Source of the DNA: Clostridium beijerinckii HUN142
Lineage (GTDB): Bacteria; Bacillota; Clostridia; Clostridiales; Clostridiaceae
Assembly: GCF_000621745.1 (NCBI RefSeq)
Contig: NZ_JHXK01000018.1
Span: 115,119 to 179,118, forward strand
DNA length: 64,000 nt
Direction: 5' to 3'
This document shows positions 57,548 to 64,000 of this stretch, piece after piece. The notes beneath the pieces are model-generated. The model did not search any database and was not told the origin of the DNA. It saw only the letters and a program-made list of their open reading frames with translations. How positions within the stretch are numbered: the first letter of the stretch is position 1; each line of letters opens with the position of its first letter. Position numbers and translations under genes: made by a program.

Positions 57548-57760
57548 TTATTGTTCCAATGCTTTTAATTCTTCTTCTCTTAAGATGGTTTTTATTTGGG
57601 CTATAGATTTCTTAACTTCTCTTATTCTCATTGGATTTTCTAATTGTCCTGTAGCTAATTGAAATCTTAAATTAAATAGCTCTGCTTTAAGATCGCCCAA
57701 TTTAACTGTTAAATCTTGAGGATTGCTTGATTTCAATTCTTTTAATTCTCTAGCCTTCAT
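57548..57760 (-). CDS. rpmC: 50S ribosomal protein L29
   Basis: 70 residues, two-helix protein: [17 protein letters not shown] and [27 protein letters not shown]. Forms part of the exit-tunnel rim near SRP and trigger factor sites. Its ATG shares one base with the rplP stop (TAATG). Confidence 0.98.
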
Positions 57761-58194
57761 TATTCTTCACCACCCATTTCCTCAAAATCTCTTTTTGAAA
57801 CAAATTTTGTTTTTACAGGAAGTTTATGTGAAGCAAGTCTCATTGCTTCTCTTGCAGTTTCTTCTGGTACTCCTGATAATTCAAATAATACTCTACCTGG
57901 CTTAACTACTGCAACCCAGTATTCTGGTGATCCTTTACCTGAACCCATTCTTGTTTCAGCTGGCTTTTCTGTAACTGGTTTATCTGGGAAAATCTTTATC
58001 CAAAGTTTTCCACCTCTTTTAATGTATCTATTGATAGCAATTCTGGCAGATTCAATTTGGTTACTTGTTATCCATCCACAAGTTAGCGCTTGGATTCCGT
58101 AATCACCATAAGCTAAGAAATTACCTCTTGTAGCTTTACCTTTCATTCTACCACGTTGCACCTTACGATGTTTTACCCTTTTAGGCATTAACAT
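57760..58194 (-). CDS. rplP: 50S ribosomal protein L16
   Basis: 144 residues; [25 protein letters not shown], the [38 protein letters not shown] core that contacts A-site tRNA. ATG at 58192-58194 behind AAGGAGG. Confidence 0.98.
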
Positions 58195-58211
58195 GATCTA
58201 TTCCTCCTTTC

Positions 58212-58877
58212 CTATGCGTTAGCCTCTTCCTTTTCTACTTTCTTAGTTGGAAGAACTTCTCCATTATAAACCCAAACCTTAACTCCGATTTTTCCATATG
58301 TTGTATCTGCTTCAGCAAATCCATAATCAATATCAGCTCTTAATGTTTGTAGTGGAATTGTTCCTTCATGATAATGTTCAGTTCTTGCTATTTCTGCTCC
58401 ACCTAATCTACCAGAACAAGCAGTTTTCACACCTTTTATTCCGTGTTTCATAGCTCTTTGCATTGTTTGCTTCATAGCTCTTCTGAATGAAATTCTCTTT
58501 TCTAATTGCGCAGCAATATTTTCAGCCATTAATTGCGCATCAGCTTCTGCACTTTTAACTTCAACTATGTTTATTAAAACATTTTTATTTTCAACGAATT
58601 GAGTTAATTTATTTTTTAAAGCCTCAATTCCAGATCCACCTTTACCTATTATAACACCAGGCTTTGCTGTATATATGTTTAATTTTACTCTTTTAGCAGC
58701 TCTTTCAATTTCAATTTTAGAAATACCTGCAGAAAAAAGTTCCTTTTTCACAAATTTTCTAATCTTGTTATCTTCTATAAGATTATCAGCAAAGTTTTTC
58801 TTATTAGCATACCACTTTGCGTTCCATCCCTTGATAACACCTACTCTAAGGCCATGAGGATTTACTTTTTGACCCAC
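58212..58877 (-). CDS. rpsC: 30S ribosomal protein S3
   Basis: 221 residues: N-terminal KH domain ([18 protein letters not shown] near residue 75) and C-terminal domain ([31 protein letters not shown]). Lines the mRNA entry channel and helps unwind mRNA. Between rplV and rplP. Confidence 0.98.
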   Translation of the reverse strand: MGQKVNPHGLRVGVIKGWNAKWYANKKNFADNLIEDNKIRKFVKKELFSAGISKIEIERAAKRVKLNIYTAKPGVIIGKGGSGIEALKNKLTQFVENKNVLINIVEVKSAEADAQLMAENIAAQLEKRISFRRAMKQTMQRAMKHGIKGVKTACSGRLGGAEIARTEHYHEGTIPLQTLRADIDYGFAEADTTYGKIGVKVWVYNGEVLPTKKVEKEEANA

Positions 58878-58901
58878 TTGCTTTTCCCTCCTTTTATCTT
58901 A

Positions 58902-59237
58902 TTAAGCTCTTTCTTTAACAACTACTGTTATATTGCTTGTTTTCTTTAATATTTTAAATGCTCTACCTTGAGCATGAGGTTGGAATCTCTTTAATGTTGA
59001 TCCTTGACCAACGAAGCACTCTGAAACATATAAGTTATCAGCATTTAATTCCAAATTGTTTTCTGCATTAGCAACAGCTGATTTTAATACTTTATTTATA
59101 ACTACTGCTGCTTCTCTTGGAGTATATTGTAAAATAGCAAAAGCTTCGTTAACTTGTTTTCCTCTTATTAAATTAAGAATTACTCCTACCTTTGTTGGAG
59201 ACATTCTAATATATTTTGCTATAGCTCTAGCTTCCAT
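58902..59237 (-). CDS. rplV: 50S ribosomal protein L22
   Basis: 111 residues; [27 protein letters not shown], and the tunnel-reaching hairpin [29 protein letters not shown]. Macrolide-site neighbour in the exit tunnel; no insertion or deletion in the loop is evident. Confidence 0.98.
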   Translation of the reverse strand: MEARAIAKYIRMSPTKVGVILNLIRGKQVNEAFAILQYTPREAAVVINKVLKSAVANAENNLELNADNLYVSECFVGQGSTLKRFQPHAQGRAFKILKKTSNITVVVKERA

Positions 59238-59257
59238 TTATGATCCTCCTTTCCAGG

Positions 59258-59530
59258 CTATCTTTTTGATGTTTTATCGTCATGACCTTTATAAGTTCTA
59301 GTTAATACAAACTCACCTAATTTATGGCCAACCATATCTTCTGATATATATACTGGTACATGCTTTCTTCCATCATGAACAGCAATTGTATGACCTATGA
59401 ATTGTGGAAAAATTGTTGAACTTCTTGACCAAGTCTTAACAACCTTTTTTTCTCCATTACCATTCATTTCTTCTATTTTATTAAAAAGTCCTTCATGAAC
59501 AAAAGGTGCTTTCTTTGTTGATCTACTCAC
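59258..59530 (-). CDS. rpsS: 30S ribosomal protein S19
   Basis: 90 residues from GTG at 59528-59530 ([16 protein letters not shown]), with GGGAGG 7 nt upstream; an ATG eight codons earlier includes that site. [29 protein letters not shown] and [12 protein letters not shown] are typical. Forms a head complex with S13. Confidence 0.96.
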   Translation of the reverse strand: MSRSTKKAPFVHEGLFNKIEEMNGNGEKKVVKTWSRSSTIFPQFIGHTIAVHDGRKHVPVYISEDMVGHKLGEFVLTRTYKGHDDKTSKR

Positions 59531-59595
59531 TAATATGCCTCCCTTCATAAACACTAAGGTCTAAGTTGTGAAGAGAACTTACTATTCTCCCCAAA

Positions 59596-60429
59596 CTACT
59601 TAGCTCTTCTATCTTTGATAATAAATTTATCTGAATATTTCTTAGTCTTTCTAGTTTTGTATCCAAGTGCTGGTTTACCCCATGGAGTAACTGGACTTGG
59701 TCTACCAACTGGGGACTTACCTTCACCACCACCATGAGGGTGATCATTAGGGTTCATTACAGATCCTCTAACTGTTGGTCTCCATCCCATATGTCTCTTT
59801 CTACCTGCTTTACCGATATTAACAATATCATTTGTTGCATTAGAAAGTGTTCCTATAGTGGCTCTACATTCGATTCTTACATATCTCATTTCCCCTGATG
59901 GTAATCTAAGAGTTGCATAATCTCCTTCTTTAGCCATTAATTGAGCCGATCCACCTGCCGCTCTAACTAATTGACCACCTTTACCTCTTTGTAATTCTAT
60001 ATTATGAATAACCGTACCAACTGGTATATTCTTTAATGGAAGTGCATTACCTGGTTTAATATCAGCATTAACTCCAGACTCTATTACATCTCCAACTTTT
60101 AATCCTGCAGGTGCAAGAATATATCTCTTTTCTCCATCGCTATATACAACAAGAGCAATATATGCTGTTCTGTTTGGATCATATTCTATAGATGCAACCT
60201 TTGCTGGAACTGCATCTTTATTTCTTTTAAAATCTATTATTCTGTATTTTCTCTTAACAGTACCACCACGATGTCTAACAGTGATTTTACCTTGGTTATT
60301 TCTACCCGCTTTAACTTTTAACGCAACAAGAAGTGACTTTTCTGGTTGTTGTGAAGTTATTTCTTCGAATGTTGGCATAGTCATTTGTCTTCTTGCTGGT
60401 GTAATAGGGTTAAACTTTTTAACTGCCAT
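59596..60429 (-). CDS. rplB: 50S ribosomal protein L2
   Basis: 277 residues; [23 protein letters not shown], and the C-terminal [40 protein letters not shown] containing the conserved His near the peptidyl transferase centre. Standard S10-operon place after rplW. Confidence 0.98.
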   Translation of the reverse strand: MAVKKFNPITPARRQMTMPTFEEITSQQPEKSLLVALKVKAGRNNQGKITVRHRGGTVKRKYRIIDFKRNKDAVPAKVASIEYDPNRTAYIALVVYSDGEKRYILAPAGLKVGDVIESGVNADIKPGNALPLKNIPVGTVIHNIELQRGKGGQLVRAAGGSAQLMAKEGDYATLRLPSGEMRYVRIECRATIGTLSNATNDIVNIGKAGRKRHMGWRPTVRGSVMNPNDHPHGGGEGKSPVGRPSPVTPWGKPALGYKTRKTKKYSDKFIIKDRRAK

Positions 60430-60493
60430 TTAAAATTCCCTCCTTCTTCAAGCTTTTCTGGTGTTGATCACCAATAATGGCTTTATTCTACTA

Positions 60494-60790
60494 TTATTGC
60501 ATTCCCTCAAAGAATTCAATTCCATTGCTTTCTTCAGTTAATGTAACCATAGCTTTCTTGTAATCTGATCTTTTACCTACATGTACGCCCATTCTCTTAG
60601 TTTTACCTAAACCGTTTATAGTGTTAACAGATTCAACTTTAACGTTGAAAACTTCTTCCACAGCTCTCTTTATTTGAGATTTATTAGCATCAACATGAAC
60701 TATGAAAGTGTACCTTTTTTCGGCCATAGACGCCATACTTTTTTCAGTTATGATTGGCTTTCTTATTATATCATGGCTTGTTAATTTCAT
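60494..60790 (-). CDS. rplW: 50S ribosomal protein L23
   Basis: 98 residues; [46 protein letters not shown]. Exit-tunnel docking site for trigger factor and SRP. Its ATG shares a base with the rplD stop (TAATG). Confidence 0.98.
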   Translation of the reverse strand: MKLTSHDIIRKPIITEKSMASMAEKRYTFIVHVDANKSQIKRAVEEVFNVKVESVNTINGLGKTKRMGVHVGKRSDYKKAMVTLTEESNGIEFFEGMQ

Positions 60791-61410
60791 TATGCGTACA
60801 CCTCCTCAATTTTTGATACAGCATCTTTAGTTATGATTAATTTTTCATATTTTAACAAATCATACACATTAATGTTGTTTGCAGGAATAACATTTATTCC
60901 TTCAATATTTCTTGCTGACTTATAAACAACTTCATTTGATTCAGCTGTTATAATTAATGCTTTATTAGCTTCTAAAGCCTTTAGCATTTCTATCATACTC
61001 TTAGTTTTTGGCGCTTCAAAATTTAATGAATCAAGAACTATCATTTGATTATCTTGAACCTTGCTAGTTAAAGCAGATTTCATAGCAACCTTTCTCATAC
61101 TCTTTGGAACTGAAACTCTATAGTCTCTTGGCTTTGGTGCGAATACAATTCCACCTTTGATCCATTGTGGTGATCTGATAGAACCTTGTCTTGCTCTTCC
61201 AGTACCCTTTTGTCTCCAAGGCTTAATTCCGCCTCCTCTAACTTCAGATCTAGTTTTAGTTGATTGAGTTCCTTGTCTTTTGTTAGCTAATAATGCAACT
61301 ACTACTTGGTGTAATGCATATTCATTAATTTCTGCTGCAAATATACCTTCATTTAATTCCATATCCGCAACTTTATTTCCTTCTTTATTAAATACTCCTA
61401 CTGTAGGCAT
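60790..61410 (-). CDS. rplD: 50S ribosomal protein L4
   Basis: 206 residues from the ATG at 61408-61410 ([17 protein letters not shown]), with AAGGAGG upstream; seven earlier codons include that site. Tunnel loop [36 protein letters not shown]4 is the S10-operon autoregulator in E. coli; a structured leader precedes the operon here. Confidence 0.97.
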   Translation of the reverse strand: MPTVGVFNKEGNKVADMELNEGIFAAEINEYALHQVVVALLANKRQGTQSTKTRSEVRGGGIKPWRQKGTGRARQGSIRSPQWIKGGIVFAPKPRDYRVSVPKSMRKVAMKSALTSKVQDNQMIVLDSLNFEAPKTKSMIEMLKALEANKALIITAESNEVVYKSARNIEGINVIPANNINVYDLLKYEKLIITKDAVSKIEEVYA

Positions 61411-61436
61411 TTTATTTCCTCCTTTCTTCAAAGAAA

Positions 61437-62066
61437 TTAAGCTCTAACTGTATCTTTAATTACTACTGTACCTTTATTAGGCCCTGGGATTCCACCCTTA
61501 ATTAGTATTAAATTCTTTTCAGCTATTACTTTAACAACTTCTAAATTAATCACTGTTGTATTTACAGATCCCATATGTCCTGGCATTCTCTTATTCTTGA
61601 ATGTTCTAGACGGATCTGATGAAGCTCCCATTGAACCTGGTGCTCTATGGAATTTAGATCCATGAGTCATAGGCCCTCTTTGTTGATTCCATCTCTTTAT
61701 TGATCCTTGGAAACCCTTTCCCTTAGATACTGCAGATACATCAACTTTATCTCCTGCTCCAAATACATCAGCTTTTATTTCATTTCCAACTTCGTATTGA
61801 CTTATATCATCAAGTCTAAATTCTTTAAGAGTTCTTCTTAATGTAGCTCCAGCCTTAGCAAAGTGACCCTTTCTTGGCTTGTTAGCTAACTTTTCTCTTA
61901 TTTCATCGAAACCAACTTGTATTGCTTCATAACCATCATTCTCTAATGTTTTCTTTTGAACAACAACACATGGGCCAGCTTCTACTACAGTTACAGGAAT
62001 CACTTTTCCCTTTTCATCGAAAATTTGTGTCATTCCAACTTTCTTTCCTATTATAGCTTTTTTCAT
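61437..62066 (-). CDS. rplC: 50S ribosomal protein L3
   Basis: 209 residues; [32 protein letters not shown], and [31 protein letters not shown] including the conserved Gln methylation region near the catalytic centre. Second gene of the S10 operon, 74 bp after rpsJ. Confidence 0.98.
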   Translation of the reverse strand: MKKAIIGKKVGMTQIFDEKGKVIPVTVVEAGPCVVVQKKTLENDGYEAIQVGFDEIREKLANKPRKGHFAKAGATLRRTLKEFRLDDISQYEVGNEIKADVFGAGDKVDVSAVSKGKGFQGSIKRWNQQRGPMTHGSKFHRAPGSMGASSDPSRTFKNKRMPGHMGSVNTTVINLEVVKVIAEKNLILIKGGIPGPNKGTVVIKDTVRA

Positions 62067-62140
62067 GTATTTACACCTCCCAAACTAATTAGCGGACTGT
62101 TAACAATCATAACTAGCCGTTTTTTATATTATTTCCAGTA

Positions 62141-62449
62141 CTAAAGCTTGATTTCTATATCAACACCTGCTGGAAGATTTAATCTCATTAATGCATCAAC
62201 AGTTTTAGGTGATGGATTAACAATATCGATTAATCTCTTATGAGTTCTTATCTCAAATTGTTCTCTTGAATCTTTGTACTTGTGAACCGCTCTTAATATT
62301 GTAACAACATCTTTTTCAGTTGGTAATGGCACTGGCCCTACAACTTTAGCTCCTGATGTTTTTGCAGTTTCAACAATTTTTTCAGCTGATTGATCTAAAA
62401 TTGTATGATCAAAAGCTTTTAATCTAATTCTTATTTTTTGCTTTGACAT
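62141..62449 (-). CDS. rpsJ: 30S ribosomal protein S10 (NusE)
   Basis: 102 residues; [69 protein letters not shown]. Also a partner of NusB/NusG in antitermination. First gene of the S10 operon. ATG behind AAGGAGGG. Confidence 0.98.
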   Translation of the reverse strand: MSKQKIRIRLKAFDHTILDQSAEKIVETAKTSGAKVVGPVPLPTEKDVVTILRAVHKYKDSREQFEIRTHKRLIDIVNPSPKTVDALMRLNLPAGVDIEIKL

Positions 62450-62641
62450 TTCATTTCCCTCCTTTTATGTACGTTTTACTTCTAACGCACAACAGCGGCT
62501 ATTCTGTAAACTGTTCCAGGTGTTTCACAATATCCAAACCTAATACAGAGTCCCTGTCGTCGGATTCTAGATCCAAACTTACTCATCAAGAATTACCCGG
62601 AAGTCCGGCAACCTCTTGAATCCTCGCTGTATGCTATGCAA
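62450..62641 (-). promoter_or_regulatory. Structured 5' leader of the S10 operon
   Basis: About 190 nt of unusually GC-rich transcribed leader. A nested hairpin is visible: outer GGATTC/GAATCC, then CAAGA/TCTTG, then CCGGA/TCCGG at the tip (roughly 62558-62623 on the minus strand). More pairing is possible nearer rpsJ. No T-run terminator was seen. Known S10 leaders bind L4, so this is a likely r-protein control element; not matched here to a described clostridial family. Confidence 0.6.
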
Positions 62642-62648
62642 CTTCTTA

Positions 62649-62677
62649 ATTATACTATTGTTATATTGTCTTTTCAA
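62649..62677 (-). promoter_or_regulatory. Promoter of the S10 operon
   Basis: Minus strand TTGAAA (62672-62677), 17-bp spacer, TATAAT (62649-62654), start near 62642. It separates S10-operon transcription from tuf. Confidence 0.88.
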
Positions 62678-62853
62678 GCTTTTTTTTACATTTTCTTAAC
62701 TTTTTTTTCATGTTTATATTTGCTCATTTTTTAGTTATCTTTGCTTAAATCTTTATACATTTTTATAACAATTTATCTCTCAAATAATAATTAAACCTTT
62801 TGTAAAAATAAATTCATATATTCCTAATCAGCAAAGTACATTATTTATAAAAT
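62678..62853. other. Intergenic DNA tuf / S10 promoter
   Basis: About 175 bp of very AT-rich sequence with T/A runs around 62690-62720, which on the minus strand lie just upstream of the -35 and could serve as an UP element. No gene seen. Confidence 0.4.
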
Positions 62854-62881
62854 AAAAGCAAGGAACCTATACCTTGCTTTT
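62854..62881 (-). terminator. Terminator of tuf
   Basis: Ten-base-pair stem AAAAGCAAGG/CCTTGCTTTT (62854-62863, 62872-62881) with an 8-nt loop, 21 bp after the tuf stop; the T-run is interrupted (TTTTATTTTAT). Confidence 0.8.
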
Positions 62882-62902
62882 ATTGTCAAATATAAATATA
62901 TC

Positions 62903-64000
62903 TTATTCTACTATTTTAGTAACAACTCCAGAACCTACAGTTCTTCCACCTTCTCTGATAGCGAATCTTAATCCTTCATCCATTGCGATTGGAGTGATTA
63001 ATTCAACATTCATATCAATATGATCTCCAGGCATTACCATTTCCATTCCATCTGGTAATTTGATTGATCCTGTAACGTCTGTTGTTCTGAAATAGAATTG
63101 TGGTCTGTATCCATCGAAGAATGGAGTATGTCTTCCGCCTTCTTCTTTCTTAAGTACATATACTTGACCTACAAATTTAGTGTGAGGGTGTACTGAATTT
63201 GGTTTTGATAAAACTTGACCTCTTTCAATATCAGCTCTTTGAACTCCTCTTAATAATGCTCCGATGTTATCTCCTGCTTGCGCTTCATCTAATAACTTTC
63301 TGAACATTTCGATTCCAGTTACTACAACCTTCTTCTTTTCTTCACTTAATCCAACGATTTCTACTTCGTCTCCTACATGAAGTACTCCAGCTTCAACTCT
63401 TCCTGTTGCAACTGTTCCTCTTCCTGTAATTGTGAATACATCTTCGATTGGCATTAAGAATGGCTTATCTGTTGCTCTTTCTGGAGTTGGGATATAGCTA
63501 TCTACTGCTTCCATTAAGTCCATGATTGGCTTAATTGCTTCTTCATCTGTTGGATTTTCTAATGCTTTTAATGCTGATCCTGTTATTACTGGAATATCAT
63601 CTCCTGGGAAGTCATATTCACTTAATAATTCTCTAACTTCCATTTCTACTAATTCTAATAATTCTGGATCATCTACCATATCTGCTTTATTTAAGAATAC
63701 TACGATATATTGGATACCAACTCTTGATCCTAGTAGTATATGTTCTCTTGTTTGTGGCATTGGACCATCTGCTGCTGATACAACTAAGATAGCTCCATCC
63801 ATTTGTGCTGCTCCTGTAATCATGTTCTTAACATAGTCAGCATGTCCTGGACAGTCAACGTGAGCATAATGTCTGTTTTCTGTTTGGTATTCAACGTGTG
63901 CTGTATTGATTGTGATTCCTCTTTCTTTTTCTTCTGGAGCCTTATCAATATCTGCATAGTTAAATGCTTCAGCGAATCCTTTATTTGCTAATACTGTTGT
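62903..64000 (-). CDS. tuf: Elongation factor Tu, 5' end cut by window edge
   Basis: Delivers aminoacyl-tRNA to the ribosome as a GTP complex. 365 residues of about 397 are visible, reading in from the window edge with [37 protein letters not shown]; only about 32 N-terminal residues, including the P-loop, are missing. G2 Thr (RGITI), G3 DCPGHADY and G4 NKADMVD are present, then domains 2 and 3. C-terminus [17 protein letters not shown]. It ends at a terminator, so it is probably the last gene of the str operon. Confidence 0.97.
   Translation of the reverse strand, partial: TTVLANKGFAEAFNYADIDKAPEEKERGITINTAHVEYQTENRHYAHVDCPGHADYVKNMITGAAQMDGAILVVSAADGPMPQTREHILLGSRVGIQYIVVFLNKADMVDDPELLELVEMEVRELLSEYDFPGDDIPVITGSALKALENPTDEEAIKPIMDLMEAVDSYIPTPERATDKPFLMPIEDVFTITGRGTVATGRVEAGVLHVGDEVEIVGLSEEKKKVVVTGIEMFRKLLDEAQAGDNIGALLRGVQRADIERGQVLSKPNSVHPHTKFVGQVYVLKKEEGGRHTPFFDGYRPQFYFRTTDVTGSIKLPDGMEMVMPGDHIDMNVELITPIAMDEGLRFAIREGGRTVGSGVVTKIVE

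Noticed and set aside
59523..59747. Minus-strand 74-codon ORF overlapping rplB and rpsS
   Set aside because: Out-of-frame overlap with rplB; no ribosome binding site or family resemblance.

Overview
The window is AT-rich chromosomal DNA from a butyrate-forming, endospore-forming Clostridium (sensu stricto, C. butyricum/C. beijerinckii-like). The evidence is ptb-buk, cwlD, a SleB-like cortex hydrolase, cdaA-cdaR, a clostridial S10-spc-alpha ribosomal cluster followed by ecfAAT-truA-rplM-rpsI, purine-rich ribosome binding sites and many TTG/GTG starts. Almost all genes lie on the minus strand. The only plus-strand genes I support are a cell wall hydrolase (26956-27561) and a 58-residue membrane ORF (40855-41031).

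Layout, left to right. 1-5.1 kb: maltodextrin-type ABC importer (binding lipoprotein, two permeases) and MalQ (cut by the window edge), with two LacI-family-like palindromic operators. 5.3 kb: GIY-YIG protein. 5.7-14.1 kb: branched-chain amino acid operon, transcribed ilvN-cimA-leuC-leuD-leuB-ilvB-ilvC, led by a consensus promoter and a T-box leader whose specifier reads AUC (Ile), and closed by a terminator. cimA stands where leuA is usual, and ilvD is absent. 14.3-20.4 kb: a hypothetical gene, glmM, a TrpR/YerC-type regulator, an AIM24 protein and a folate cluster (HD protein, folP, folB-folK fusion). 20.5-22.6 kb: ptb-buk. 22.9-26.7 kb: FAD-dependent oxidoreductase and cdaA-cdaR. 27-32 kb: spore-type hydrolase, iadA, a TPR membrane protein and ptsI. 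32.2-35.9 kb: class I ribonucleotide reductase nrdA-nrdB, with two NrdR-like boxes over the nrdA start site. 36-40.5 kb: OmpR/HisKA two-component pair, a TPR protein and two-subunit fumarase. 40.8-41.7 kb: the small membrane ORF converging on cwlD. 42.1-64 kb: rplM-rpsI, truA, ecfT-A2-A1, then the alpha, spc and S10 operons and the 3' part of tuf.

Functionally the region joins sugar import, isoleucine/leucine/valine synthesis through citramalate, butyrate energy metabolism, c-di-AMP signalling and wall precursor synthesis, nucleotide reduction and the translation apparatus. Most of it is conserved core genome. I found no CRISPR array, transposon, prophage or tRNA/rRNA gene. The items most worth a second look are regulatory RNA and DNA elements: the Ile T-box, the NrdR boxes, a promoter plus bulged-hairpin leader before rpsM, the S10 and L13 leaders, and palindromes around nrdB and the 58-residue ORF. 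An RNR large subunit without a recognisable ATP-cone motif also stands out. I see no clear undescribed multi-gene system.
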